A DNA stretch of 64,000 nucleotides. Origin: MED-G105 sp965263305 (lineage in GTDB: Bacteria; Pseudomonadota; Alphaproteobacteria; Caulobacterales; Parvularculaceae). The stretch spans positions 620,001 through 684,000 of the forward strand of contig OZ253666.1 of assembly GCA_965263305.1 (NCBI GenBank). The letters are read 5' to 3'. A model generated the notes under the pieces. The model had not been told where the DNA came from, ran no database searches, and worked only from the letters and a program-made list of their open reading frames with translations. Shown here piece by piece: positions 16,194 to 25,526 of the stretch. The translations under genes and the position numbers were made by a program. Within the stretch, counting starts at the first letter, position 1. The number at the start of each line of letters is the position of its first letter.

Positions 16194-18587
16194 CTAGTGC
16201 GTCACCACGGTCTCGTCCGGCCCGTCACTGTCGTCTCGGTTAGGCGTGTCGACAGGTTCAGTCCATTCGATAGGCTTTAAGGGTTTCATCAACGCATGGG
16301 CCAAAACTTCATCCACCGTCTGCACAGGGATGATCGTTAGGCCTTCTTTGACGTTATCGGGCACATCAGCCAGATCTTTTTCATTTTCCTCCGGGATCAG
16401 AACCGTCTTGATGCCGGCGCGCAAAGCGGCGAGCAGTTTTTCTTTCAGACCACCGATCGCCAATACTCTACCGCGGAGTGAAATTTCGCCCGTCATGGCG
16501 ATATCCTTATGGACTTTGACGCCTGTTAAAACAGAGACCATCGCTGTCGCCATAGCGACGCCAGCCGATGGGCCATCCTTTGGCGTCGCCCCTTCGGGCA
16601 CGTGCACATGGATATCGGTTTTTTCAAAAATCGGCGGCTCTATGCCGAATTGAATGGCGCGGCTACGCACATAGGACGACGCAGCAGATACAGATTCCTT
16701 CATGACATCTTTCAGATTGCCCGTCGGGGTCATGCGCCCTTTACCTGGCATTTTTACCGCCTCAATGGTCAGGATATCTCCGCCGACGGAGGTCCAGGCA
16801 AGCCCGGTAACGACGCCAACTTGATCCTCACCATCAATCTCACCATGGCGGAATTTCGGCACACCGAGGTAATCGTCAACATTTTTTTCGGTGACGTTCA
16901 CTGCAGTCTCGTCAGTCGTCTCGATTTCACGCACAGCCTTGCGCGCCAAACGAGAAATCTCACGCTCTAAATTGCGGACCCCTGCTTCGCGGGTATACTG
17001 ACGAATAACGCTCATCAACCCTTCATCGGTGACGTTCCATTCTTCATCAGAGAGGGCATGATCTTTTTGTTGCTTAGGCAAAAGATGCCTGCGCGCAATT
17101 TCACGTTTTTCATCCTCCGTATAGCCAGGGATTCGGATAATTTCCATCCGGTCTAGCAACGGTTGGGGCATGTTGAGGCTGTTCGCTGTGGTGACGAACA
17201 TCACATCCGACAAGTCATAATCGACTTCCAGATAATGATCTGCGAATGTCGAATTTTGCTCCGGATCCAGCACTTCTAACAATGCCGAAGACGGATCGCC
17301 GCGAAAGTCTTGGCCCATCTTGTCTATCTCATCCAGCAAGAATAGTGGGTTTGACTTTTTGGACTTCTTCATGGATTGAATGATTTTACCCGGCATTGAG
17401 CCTATATATGTCCGCCGGTGGCCGCGAATCTCCGCTTCATCGCGGACCCCGCCGAGGGAGACGCGCACAAACTCGCGCCCCGTCGCCGCCGCAATGGACT
17501 TCCCAAGAGAGGTCTTGCCAACGCCTGGAGGGCCAACAAGGCAGAGGATAGGCCCTTTGATTTTCGAGGTGCGTTTTTGCACCGCTAAATACTCCAGAAT
17601 GCGCTCCTTGACCTTCTCCAGGCCGTAGTGATCAGCATCCAAAACATTTTCGGCTTTTGCGAGATCGGTTTTGACCTTGGACTTAACGCCCCAAGGAATC
17701 GACAAAAGCCAATCGAGGTAATTGCGCACCACCGTCGATTCCGCTGACATTGGCGACATTTGACGGAGTTTTTTCACCTCCGCTTCCGCCTTGGTTTTGG
17801 CTTCTTTCGACAGTTTGGTTTTTGCAATGCGCTCTTCGATTTCAGCGACTTCATCGCGACCATCATCGGCCTCGCCCAGCTCTTTCTGGATCGCCTTCAT
17901 TTGTTCGTTTAAATAGTATTCGCGCTGAGTCTTCTCCATCTGGCGCTTTACGCGATTGCGTATTTTTTTCTCCACCTGGAGAACACTCATCTCGCCCTCC
18001 ATGAGCGCGAGCACGCGTTCCAACCGGGTCGATACGCTGAAAATTTCCAAAAGCTCTTGCTTGTCTGAAATCTTGATATTGAGATGGGACGCGACCGTGT
18101 CGGCGAGATGCGACGGATCGTCGATCTGATTAATGGAAACGATGACTTCCGGCGGCACGCGTTTGTTTAATTTTGCATAGGTATCAAATTGGTTCACCAC
18201 AGAGCGTAGCATGGCTTCAATCTCAGCAGCGTCAGCAATCTCTTCTTCCGGCGCTTCGACCTCGGCTTCAAAAAAGCCTTCCGTACGCGTGAATTTTTTA
18301 ATGCGGGCGCGCCCCTCCCCTTCGACAAGAACCTTAACGGTGCCATCGGGCAGTTTCAGCAGTTGGAGAACAGAGGCGATTACCCCAATCTCATAAATGT
18401 CTTCTTCTGCCGGGTCATTGTCGTTGGCGTCTTTTTGCGCGACGAGAAATATCTTCTTGTCGTTCTCCATCACATGCTCAAGCGCTTGGACGGATTTCTC
18501 TCGCCCGACAAAAAGAGGCACGACCATATTGGGAAAAACGACAATATCGCGAAGCGGCAATACAGCGAAAATAGCGGTATCTGACAT
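16194..18587 (-). CDS. lon: ATP-dependent Lon protease
   Basis: A 797-aa LonA: N-terminal substrate domain (about 1-200), coiled-coil linker, AAA+ module with Walker A GPPGVGKTS near residue 355 and FLLDEIDKM for Walker B, and C-terminal protease domain with the catalytic serine in PKDGPSAGVA and catalytic lysine in GGLKEKLLAA. It degrades damaged and regulatory proteins in the cytoplasm. The ATG at 18587 is chosen (AAAGG 8 bases upstream) over the TTG one codon earlier. It is preceded by a possible heat-shock promoter. Confidence 0.97.
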   Translation of the reverse strand: MSDTAIFAVLPLRDIVVFPNMVVPLFVGREKSVQALEHVMENDKKIFLVAQKDANDNDPAEEDIYEIGVIASVLQLLKLPDGTVKVLVEGEGRARIKKFTRTEGFFEAEVEAPEEEIADAAEIEAMLRSVVNQFDTYAKLNKRVPPEVIVSINQIDDPSHLADTVASHLNIKISDKQELLEIFSVSTRLERVLALMEGEMSVLQVEKKIRNRVKRQMEKTQREYYLNEQMKAIQKELGEADDGRDEVAEIEERIAKTKLSKEAKTKAEAEVKKLRQMSPMSAESTVVRNYLDWLLSIPWGVKSKVKTDLAKAENVLDADHYGLEKVKERILEYLAVQKRTSKIKGPILCLVGPPGVGKTSLGKSIAAATGREFVRVSLGGVRDEAEIRGHRRTYIGSMPGKIIQSMKKSKKSNPLFLLDEIDKMGQDFRGDPSSALLEVLDPEQNSTFADHYLEVDYDLSDVMFVTTANSLNMPQPLLDRMEIIRIPGYTEDEKREIARRHLLPKQQKDHALSDEEWNVTDEGLMSVIRQYTREAGVRNLEREISRLARKAVREIETTDETAVNVTEKNVDDYLGVPKFRHGEIDGEDQVGVVTGLAWTSVGGDILTIEAVKMPGKGRMTPTGNLKDVMKESVSAASSYVRSRAIQFGIEPPIFEKTDIHVHVPEGATPKDGPSAGVAMATAMVSVLTGVKVHKDIAMTGEISLRGRVLAIGGLKEKLLAALRAGIKTVLIPEENEKDLADVPDNVKEGLTIIPVQTVDEVLAHALMKPLKPIEWTEPVDTPNRDDSDGPDETVVTH

Positions 18588-18761
18588 CAATATAACCTTT
18601 CATTCGGCGGGCTCACATAACGCCCCGCCATGTTCACTGTCCCAGGATTCGCATCAGCGCTGTTAGCCGGAAAATCGCCCAGGCGACGCCCGCCCTTTCG
18701 AAAGCGGCGGTTAGACAAAATAGCGCAAAGTGCCGATCCATCATGGCGATCAGTCCCACCA

Positions 18762-18788
18762 ATGTGGCGCTCCTAGGGTTGGTTTCAA
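18762..18788 (-). promoter_or_regulatory. Possible sigma32 heat-shock promoter of lon
   Basis: On the minus strand TTGAAA (18783-18788) and CCACAT (18762-18767) are 15 bases apart. This resembles the sigma32 pattern CTTGAAA / CCCCAT, about 175 bp before the lon ATG. lon belongs to the heat-shock regulon in many proteobacteria. The rest of 18588-18841 shows nothing else recognised. Confidence 0.3.
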
Positions 18789-18841
18789 CCCAAACGCTCA
18801 GTCACGTCCAGGGGAATTTCGCTAGATTGCTGTTTAAAAAT

Positions 18842-18873
18842 AAAAAAACGGGCCGTCGAAACGGCCCGTTTTT
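18842..18873 (-). terminator. Strong bidirectional terminator after clpX
   Basis: ACGGGCCGT (18848-18856), loop CGAA, ACGGCCCGT (18861-18869), with an A-run on one side and a T-run on the other, so it is functional on either strand. It lies 50 bp after the clpX stop and insulates clpX from lon. Confidence 0.9.
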
Positions 18874-18923
18874 AGTTTAAAATCAATGTTCAAGCGCTGA
18901 ATACAGCCCCATGCGAAGAGGGG

Positions 18924-20228
18924 TTATGCGCTGGCGTCCGCTTCGGCCGCCCCTTTGCCATTGCGCTCTTCGTAAATGAGCAATGGTTGGGCGTTCCCCT
19001 CCACGACTTCCGCATTCACGACCACTTCCGCAACGCCTTCCATTGCAGGCAGGTCGAACATGGAATCGAGCAAAATGCCCTCCATGATGGACCGCAATCC
19101 GCGAGCGCCGGTTTTGCGCGCGATTGCCTTTTTGGCAATCGCCGCTTTTGCATCATCGGTGAACGTAAGCTTTACGTCTTCCATCTCAAAGAGTCGCTGA
19201 TACTGTTTGACGAGCGCATTCTTTGGGGAGGTCAGGATCTGAATGAGGGCTTCCTCGTCGAGATCTTCCAATGTGGCGATCACCGGCAGGCGTCCGACAA
19301 ATTCGGGAATAAGGCCGAATTTTAGCAGATCTTCCGGCTCAACTTCCGCGAGGATATCGCCGACGCGCCGATCGTCCGCTGATTTGATATCAGCGCCAAA
19401 CCCGATGGAAGTCCCCTCTCCGCGCGCGGAGATGACTTTTTCAAGCCCCGCGAAGGCGCCGCCCACGATGAACAAAATGTTCGTCGTGTCGACCTGCAAA
19501 AATTCTTGCTGCGGATGTTTGCGTCCACCCTGCGGGGGCACCGATGCAACGGTCCCTTCCATAATCTTCAACAAGGCCTGCTGAACGCCCTCACCGGAAA
19601 CATCACGCGTGATCGATGGGTTATCGGATTTACGGCTAATTTTATCGACCTCGTCGATGTAGACGATGCCGCGTTGCGCGCGCTCGACGTTATAATCAGC
19701 TGACTGAAGAAGCTTCAGAATAATATTCTCAACATCCTCACCAACATATCCCGCTTCCGTCAGGGTCGTGGCATCAGCCATGGTGAAGGGCACATCAAGA
19801 ATGCGCGCCAGCGTTTGCGCTAACAACGTCTTACCAGACCCCGTCGGCCCGACGAGAAGAATATTTGACTTCGCAAGCTCGACGTCATTGTTCTTCGTCG
19901 CATGGTTTAGTCGCTTGTAGTGATTGTGGACCGCTACAGCGAGGACGCGTTTCGCCTGGCCCTGGCCAATGACGTAATCATCAAGAACTTTTTGAATTTG
20001 GCGCGGGCTCGGCACGCCATCGCCTGCCTTCACAAGAGAGGATTTAGATTCCTCCCGAATGATGTCCATGCACAACTCGACGCATTCATCACAGATAAAG
20101 ACAGTCGGACCAGCGATGAGCTTGCGCACTTCATGCTGGCTCTTTCCACAGAAAGAACAGTAAAGAGTGTTTTTACCGTCGCCGCCGCTGCCGCCAGAGC
20201 CGCCGCTTTTTCCACCAACTTTGCTCAC
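18924..20228 (-). CDS. clpX: ClpX, ATPase subunit of ClpXP protease
   Basis: A 434-aa protein. The N-terminal zinc-binding domain has C24/C27 and C46/C49 (CSFCGKS, CDECVELC). The AAA+ domain has Walker A GPTGSGKT, GYVGEDVE (pore loop), IVYIDEVDKI (Walker B) and the sensor region GARGLRSIMEG. It unfolds substrates, including cell-cycle proteins in Alphaproteobacteria, and feeds them to ClpP. A Gly/Ser-rich segment (residues about 5-18) precedes the zinc domain, a lineage extension. Confidence 0.97.
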   Translation of the reverse strand: MSKVGGKSGGSGGSGGDGKNTLYCSFCGKSQHEVRKLIAGPTVFICDECVELCMDIIREESKSSLVKAGDGVPSPRQIQKVLDDYVIGQGQAKRVLAVAVHNHYKRLNHATKNNDVELAKSNILLVGPTGSGKTLLAQTLARILDVPFTMADATTLTEAGYVGEDVENIILKLLQSADYNVERAQRGIVYIDEVDKISRKSDNPSITRDVSGEGVQQALLKIMEGTVASVPPQGGRKHPQQEFLQVDTTNILFIVGGAFAGLEKVISARGEGTSIGFGADIKSADDRRVGDILAEVEPEDLLKFGLIPEFVGRLPVIATLEDLDEEALIQILTSPKNALVKQYQRLFEMEDVKLTFTDDAKAAIAKKAIARKTGARGLRSIMEGILLDSMFDLPAMEGVAEVVVNAEVVEGNAQPLLIYEERNGKGAAEADASA

Positions 20229-20607
20229 TATCGCACTCCTGCCTGACGGGTATACGCCGTCTTACCTAGCGGTTTGCCGCCAATCATGTTTCCTCGACCC
20301 CATCGTCCCGCTACGCGTTTCAAGAGGGGTCCCACAAAGCCCCACCTTTAAGTGGGGTCGTTTTCCTTTTTCGGCGCCCATCTTGGGCAACCTTCTAAGC
20401 CATTTCAAAGCCGCTGCATGTTTTAAGCCAAGGACATTATCGCTAAAGTTGTCCCATCTTAAAAACATCCATTTTGTTATATAGGACCATATTCGCTGCC
20501 ACGTGATCAAGCTTACCCATACTTTCGCCAAACAGGCGTAATTTTCTTATCACGTTACCGTCACCAAATGTCGGTCGACAAATGCGGGTCAGGAGCGATT
20601 ATGCCTT
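20229..20607 (-). promoter_or_regulatory. clpP-clpX intergenic region
   Basis: 379 bases without a convincing gene. It holds a stem-loop (CCCCAC 20340-20345 / GTGGGG 20352-20357) followed on the plus strand by a T-rich stretch. The stem could end clpP transcription, although it has no U-tract on that strand. The promoter of clpX presumably lies here, but I could not place it. An 89-codon minus ORF (20262-20531) has no family features. Confidence 0.4.
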
Positions 20608-21234
20608 TTATTCTTCCGCTGGGGCCCCGCGCTCCGTGATCACCTCGTCGATCAGACCGAATTCAACGCCCTCTTCCGGCGACATAAAGTGGTCGCGATC
20701 AAGGGTTTTCTCAATAATATCATAAGGTTGCCCGGTGTGCTCCACGTAGATTTCGTTGAGGCGGCGTTTAATCTTGATAATATCCTGGGCGTGGCGCTCG
20801 ATATCAGAGGCCTGGCCTTGGAACCCGCCTGAAGGCTGGTGCACCATAATGCGGGAGTTTGGCAGGGAATAGCGCATGCCTTTTTCCCCGGCCGTCAGAA
20901 GTAGGGAGCCCATGGACGCCGCCATGCCTGTCACCATCGTTGAGACAGCCGGGCGGATGAATTTCATCGTATCGTACATGGCGAGCCCTGCAGAAACCGA
21001 CCCGCCTGGGGAATTAATGTAAAAAGAGATTTCTTTTTTCGGGTTCTCAGCTTCAAGATAAAGGAGCTGCGCGACAATGAGTGTCGATACCTGATCATGG
21101 ACGGGGCCCGACAGGAAAATAATCCGCTCTTTTAAAAGCCGAGAGTAGATATCAAAAGCTCGTTCGCCGCGGCTGGATTGCTCAACGACCATCGGCACGA
21201 GGGTGTTCATAAAAATATCTTGTGGGTCTTTCAT
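20608..21234 (-). CDS. clpP: ClpP proteolytic subunit
   Basis: A 208-aa serine protease with the full triad: Ser107 in GMAASMGS, His132 in MVHQPSGG, Asp181 in LDRDHFMS. It forms the tetradecameric chamber used by ClpX and ClpA. The N-terminus (NTLVPMVVEQSSRGERAFDIYSRLLKERI) is canonical. tig-clpP-clpX-lon order is conserved in Alphaproteobacteria. Confidence 0.97.
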   Translation of the reverse strand: MKDPQDIFMNTLVPMVVEQSSRGERAFDIYSRLLKERIIFLSGPVHDQVSTLIVAQLLYLEAENPKKEISFYINSPGGSVSAGLAMYDTMKFIRPAVSTMVTGMAASMGSLLLTAGEKGMRYSLPNSRIMVHQPSGGFQGQASDIERHAQDIIKIKRRLNEIYVEHTGQPYDIIEKTLDRDHFMSPEEGVEFGLIDEVITERGAPAEE

Positions 21235-21702
21235 CGGTTCTCTTCTTTTCGGGCGCGAAATCCGCCTGATGCCATCTGCGCGCGATCCAGCGCCTCGTTT
21301 GTTCTTATAATGCCCTCGGCATTCGTGAGCGACCGGGAGCTACTTTAAATTGGGATACGCTATCTGCTTTCCAAGACGGTCATCCCGTCAATGACAACAA
21401 AAAGAGCACCCGTTTGGAAAGGACATTAGCCCAAGGTCGCTTAAGCGAGGGTTATTCTTTCCCAAAGGCAAGGGCGCTTCTTGTTAATGAAGCAAACATT
21501 TTTCTTAAAACAACATGATCCGGCGTTATAGCGCTAGATCCGGCCTTCATCGCCGCCAGACTTGGGAAATCGAAGCGTCTCGTTCAATGCGCCGCTCAAT
21601 TCCATCAAACCAAATAGGGTTAACAAGGCAATTGTCGCAATTCGCGTGCGATCAGATTGCCCATCGCGCGCCTTCGTAGAATACGTTATCAGCCGTTAGG
21701 CG
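21235..21702 (-). promoter_or_regulatory. tig-clpP intergenic region
   Basis: 468 bases with no credible ORF. The only element I can support is the heat-shock-like promoter at 21347-21375. GATCCGGC / GATCCGGCC copies around 21508 and 21537 form a short direct repeat of unknown meaning. No clear tig terminator was seen. Confidence 0.4.
21347..21375 (-). promoter_or_regulatory. Possible sigma32 promoter of clpP
   Basis: On the minus strand CTTGGAAA (21368-21375) is followed after 12 bases by TCCCAATTT (21347-21355), close to the sigma32 consensus CTTGAAA-N11-15-CCCCATTT. It lies about 113 bp before the clpP ATG. clpP is a classic heat-shock gene. Confidence 0.4.
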
Positions 21703-23079
21703 TTATGCAACGGCGTCATCGCCTTCTGGATCGGCCATCAATTCGTCTTTTGAGACCGTTTTATCCGTCACCGTCGCCTGCTCGAGCACATGGTCAACCA
21801 CCTGTTCCTCGAACAGCGGCGCACGGATCTGCGCAAGCGCATCAGGGTTAGAGCGGTAAAACTCAAGGACTTGCTGGGGCGTCACATCCTGGCCCTGCAT
21901 CTGCATCATCTGCGCTTCGCGCATGGCCTGTGACTGGACAGCTTGCTGGAACTCTTCCGCCGGCACTTGAACCTCAGCACGCTTACCGATTTCCGCCAGC
22001 ACGAGCCCTAGCCGGACACGACGCTCTGCAATCTTTCTGTAATCGGCTTTCAACTCGTCTTCGGATTTGTCCTTATCATCCTCATCACGTTCCGCGCCCT
22101 CAACCTGGCGCCAAATCTGCTCAAATTCAGCGTTGACCATACTTTGAGGCAACTCAAAATCGTGGCTCGTATCGAGTTTATCCAGCAGCGCCCGCTTTAC
22201 GTGCATGCGGGACTGTTGCGTGAAGCTTTCGCTTAATCGCTCGGTGATGCGTTCTTTAAGCTGATCAATGCTCTCTAACCCCATGCGTTCTGCGAGTGCA
22301 TCATTTATCTCCACCGCTTGGGCGGCTTTCACTTCGCTAACGTGCACGGAGAACACCGCTTCCTTGCCCGCGAGGTTGTCAGCGCCGTACTCTTCTGGAA
22401 AATTGACGGTTACATCGCGGTCTTCATCCGCTTTGACGCCGATAAGCTGGTCTTCAAAACCTGGGATAAAAGTATCGGAGCCCAACACTAAGTCGTGACC
22501 GTCGCCGCGGCCGCCGTCGAATTCTTCGCCGTCAATGCGGCCGACAAAATCGATGGTAACCATATCGCCATCGGCGGCGGCTTCCCCCTCGCCCTTGGCG
22601 TCATATTGTTTGTTTTGGTCAGCGAGGTTTTTCAGCGCCTCATCGATATCTTCCTGGGGGACTTCCGCAACCGGGCGTGTCAGCGACAAGGTCGAGACAT
22701 CCATTGGCTCAATCTCTGGCAGAATTTCGGCGTGCACATCGTATTCAAGGTCAGCCTCGCCGGTCATGACCTTTTCCATATCGCCGTGAAACTGCGGGCT
22801 GGGCGCCATGGCGGGCTGCATATCGCGATCAGTGAACGCTTTCGTCGCTGTTTCGCTCACCACTTCCTGGACGATCTCGCTCATCACGCCTTTACCGTAC
22901 ATCTTTTTCAGATACGGGATCGGCGCTTTACCTTTGCGGAAACCTTTCAGGTGGATTTGACCTTTCATGCCTTCCAAGCGCTTGATGAGCTTCTCATCAA
23001 GTTCGGCGGCGGACACCTTCACGGTGAACCGGCGATCAAGCCCTTCGGCGCTTTTTTCTGTGACTTCCATGACAGCCAA
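21703..23079 (-). CDS. tig: Trigger factor, ribosome-associated chaperone / PPIase
   Basis: A 458-aa protein with the three trigger-factor domains: ribosome-binding N-domain with GFRKGKAPIPYLKKMYG (the G-F-R-x-G-K-x-P signature near residue 45), FKBP-type PPIase domain (about 155-245, DFVGRIDGEEFDGGRGD), and helical C-terminal arms with an acidic tail. It shields nascent chains at the ribosome exit. First gene of the tig-clpP-clpX-lon block. Confidence 0.96.
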   Translation of the reverse strand: MAVMEVTEKSAEGLDRRFTVKVSAAELDEKLIKRLEGMKGQIHLKGFRKGKAPIPYLKKMYGKGVMSEIVQEVVSETATKAFTDRDMQPAMAPSPQFHGDMEKVMTGEADLEYDVHAEILPEIEPMDVSTLSLTRPVAEVPQEDIDEALKNLADQNKQYDAKGEGEAAADGDMVTIDFVGRIDGEEFDGGRGDGHDLVLGSDTFIPGFEDQLIGVKADEDRDVTVNFPEEYGADNLAGKEAVFSVHVSEVKAAQAVEINDALAERMGLESIDQLKERITERLSESFTQQSRMHVKRALLDKLDTSHDFELPQSMVNAEFEQIWRQVEGAERDEDDKDKSEDELKADYRKIAERRVRLGLVLAEIGKRAEVQVPAEEFQQAVQSQAMREAQMMQMQGQDVTPQQVLEFYRSNPDALAQIRAPLFEEQVVDHVLEQATVTDKTVSKDELMADPEGDDAVA

Positions 23080-23110
23080 ACTTTCCAGTCTCTATCTTAA
23101 TCAAACCAAG

Positions 23111-23196
23111 TGGTGCGGATGAGAGGACTTGAACCTCCACGCCTCTCGGCGCCAGAACCTAAATCTGGTGCGTCTACCAATTCCGCCACATCCGCA
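23111..23196 (-). tRNA. tRNA-Leu (TAG)
   Basis: A class II tRNA with a long variable arm. Acceptor TGCGGATG/CATCCGCA, anticodon stem CCAGA/TCTGG with loop TTTAGGT (anticodon TAG), variable arm GCGCCGAGAGGCGT, T-arm GGTTCAAGTCC, encoded CCA. Confidence 0.95.
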
Positions 23197-23306
23197 AAAA
23201 GATGATCACCCCCACCGCGACGCCGGGTCTTAAAACCAGCCGAACGGCGAAAGCAACCCTTCGAAGGCGCGCTTCTATAACAATCAGTCCGCCTCTGTCG
23301 AGCGGG

Positions 23307-23807
23307 TTAGAAGCGCTTTTCGTACCACATGACATCATGAAAGCGCCCGAACTTGCGCCCAACCTCGTTCAACGTGGAAATATAGGTGAACCCAAACGCC
23401 TCATGGAGACGCACCGAGGCCGGATTTGGCGCCACGATTAGCGCATAGGCGCGGTGGACATCCTGCGTCGCCAAATAATCAAAAAGCGCTGTATAAAGGG
23501 CCTTGCCAACACCTCTCCCACCCGCCTTCGGGCGGATGAAAACGGATACTTTCACTGAGGTCTCATAGGCGCCCCGAGGGTCAAACGCGCTGGCGCCGGC
23601 GAACCCGAGAAGCGCCTCACCCTCTTCAGCCACAAAAACCGGCCAGCGGGGATTGGCGCTTCGCTCGCGCAGCCAAGCCTCCCTATCCGCCCTGCTCATC
23701 GGGTCGCGTTCAAAGGTGGCGGCGGTGTCGCGGATGAACGGGTTATAGAGAGCGTTCATTCGTTCCGCGTCTTCAAGCGCTGCAGGCCTGATCAATAGGT
23801 CGCTCAC
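23307..23807 (-). CDS. GNAT-family N-acetyltransferase (Pat/MddA-like)
   Basis: A 166-aa GNAT enzyme. The acetyl-CoA loop is RPKAGGRGVGKALY (about 93-106). ALIVAPNPASVRLHEAFGF and the N-terminal IRPAALEDAERMNALYNPFI with TFERDP are typical of the phosphinothricin / methionine-sulfone acetyltransferase group. Likely N-acetylates a small amino-acid-like molecule. Its ATG overlaps the TGA of nnrD by ATGA, so it is translated as part of that operon. Confidence 0.82.
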   Translation of the reverse strand: MSDLLIRPAALEDAERMNALYNPFIRDTAATFERDPMSRADREAWLRERSANPRWPVFVAEEGEALLGFAGASAFDPRGAYETSVKVSVFIRPKAGGRGVGKALYTALFDYLATQDVHRAYALIVAPNPASVRLHEAFGFTYISTLNEVGRKFGRFHDVMWYEKRF

Positions 23808-25447
23808 GTCTGCGGCGTTTCTTTTTCTGCTGTCTCGGTTTCGTTCGCGCGGCCCTGGTGCGGCGTTAACAATCGGCGGAGGACTTGCGGGAGCATTTCC
23901 GGCAGATCATCGGCGATGACCCCTGGCCCGGCGGCCTGTCCACAGGCGCCGTGGAGCCATACCCCCGCGCACGCTGCTTCGAAGGCCGGCGCGCCTTGCG
24001 CCAGAAGTCCGCCGATAAATCCGGCCAAGACATCGCCCGCCCCCGCCGTCGCCAAATCCGATGGCGCATTGGTGTTAATGGCGATCCGCCCGTCGGGCGC
24101 GGCGATCACGGTATCAGCGCCCTTCAACAAAACGACGCCGCCAGCCGCCCTCGCAGCCATCAACACAGCATCAGGTTTAGAAACGGCATTTTTGATTGCA
24201 TCACCGAACAGACGCTGAAACTCACCGGCATGGGGGGTCAAAACATCGCTCGGTCTAATCGCGGCGAACAGCGTGTCCGGCATCGCTTCAAAACTGGTGA
24301 GTGCATCGGCGTCAAGAACGCAAGCCGTCTCGCTCGCAAGGGCCGCAAGTGTTTTTGCGCGTGTCGCCTCAGCGCTATTCCCCTCAACGCCAGCGCCCGG
24401 ACCAATAACGCAGACCCGATAGCGCGGATCGTTCAAAAGGGTTGATAGTGCGGCGGCGTTTTCGCAAAGGCGCATCATGATTGCCGTTATATTGGCCGCG
24501 ATCTCGGGCGCTGCGCCGTGATCACAAGCCAATGTCACGGCCCCCGCCCCGACCCGCAGCGCGCCGCGCGCCGCCAGGCGCGCGGCCCCGGTTCGGTAAG
24601 CGGGGCCAGAGACAATCAACGCGCCGCCTCTCGCGTATTTATGTGAGTCAAAACGAGGACGCGGGAATCGGGCGCCCCAGATCGCCGGGCCGTTCTCGAC
24701 CATGGGTTTTGTCGCCGTCATCGCCCCCGTCCCTGGGTCGCCGCTGAGCGCAGTGTTTAAATGTCGATCTTCAACGCCGATTTCAGCAACATGAATCTCA
24801 CCGCAAAATGCCCGCCCCGGATAGAGGAGATGCGCCGGCTTTCGGGCAATGAACGTCACCGTCGCCGCGGCTTGCACGCCGACGCCCAAAACGGCGCCGG
24901 TGTTCACCGCGATGCCTGAGGGTAAATCAACGGCAATGGTCGGCTGGGGCGCGGCGTTCATGATCTCGACGATCGTTTTCGCGGCCCCTTCCAGCGGCCG
25001 CGAAAGCCCCGCGCCAAACAACGCATCGATAAAAACCGACCCATTCTGACAAAAGGCGCCAAGGGCTTCCGGCGCAAGCTGATCTAACCGCTCAACCTCG
25101 CCCTCATAGAGATCAGCCATCATGGCGGCGTCGCCCGTCAGCGCCGCGCGGTAGCCTAACAGCCCGACTCGCACGCCGACGCCTGCGGTTTTCAATTTGC
25201 GCGCGACAACGAACCCGTCCCCGCCATTGGCGCCGGGGCCGCAAAACACCACGACCGGGCGTTCTTGAAACGCCGATAAATCACCCGCCGATGACCCGGC
25301 GGTGACCCCCACCTTCTTCAGAACGACATCGGCGACAGAAGAACCGGCGGCTTCCATCAAGGCGGCCGAAGCCAACCCTTCATCGATCGCGGCCTGTTCA
25401 GCGGCGCGGGTTTGCTCGCGGGTTAAAATAAGGAATGGAGGCGCCAG
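23804..25447 (-). CDS. nnrD: Bifunctional NAD(P)H-hydrate epimerase / dehydratase
   Basis: A 547-aa fusion. The N-terminal YjeF_N epimerase domain has VFCGPGANGGDGFVVARKL and DLPSGI. The C-terminal ribokinase-fold dehydratase has VIGPGAG, LTPHAGEFQRLF and ATAGAGDVLAGFIGGLLAQG. Together they repair NADHX/NADPHX. The domain starts with ILTREQTRAAEQAAIDEG, which lies upstream of the first TTG (25375). No ATG, GTG or TTG exists between the upstream stop and that TTG. CTG at 25447 has AAGGAG (25454-25459) exactly 6 bases before it, so CTG initiation is the best reading. Confidence 0.85.
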   Translation of the reverse strand: MAPPFLILTREQTRAAEQAAIDEGLASAALMEAAGSSVADVVLKKVGVTAGSSAGDLSAFQERPVVVFCGPGANGGDGFVVARKLKTAGVGVRVGLLGYRAALTGDAAMMADLYEGEVERLDQLAPEALGAFCQNGSVFIDALFGAGLSRPLEGAAKTIVEIMNAAPQPTIAVDLPSGIAVNTGAVLGVGVQAAATVTFIARKPAHLLYPGRAFCGEIHVAEIGVEDRHLNTALSGDPGTGAMTATKPMVENGPAIWGARFPRPRFDSHKYARGGALIVSGPAYRTGAARLAARGALRVGAGAVTLACDHGAAPEIAANITAIMMRLCENAAALSTLLNDPRYRVCVIGPGAGVEGNSAEATRAKTLAALASETACVLDADALTSFEAMPDTLFAAIRPSDVLTPHAGEFQRLFGDAIKNAVSKPDAVLMAARAAGGVVLLKGADTVIAAPDGRIAINTNAPSDLATAGAGDVLAGFIGGLLAQGAPAFEAACAGVWLHGACGQAAGPGVIADDLPEMLPQVLRRLLTPHQGRANETETAEKETPQT

Positions 25448-25526
25448 TTGACACTCCTTAGGGCTACGATTGATGGTGGCTTACCCGATCGACACTGGGC
25501 TGACAGGGACCTGCAAAGATATCGAT

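Noticed and set aside
20262..20531. An 89-codon ORF between clpP and clpX, same strand
   Set aside because: No family features, no ribosome site, and it covers a stem-loop and the likely clpX promoter.
25470..25526. A 19-codon N-terminal extension of PII
   Set aside because: PII proteins begin at MKKIEAIIKPF; the extension has no homology and overlaps the nnrD promoter side.
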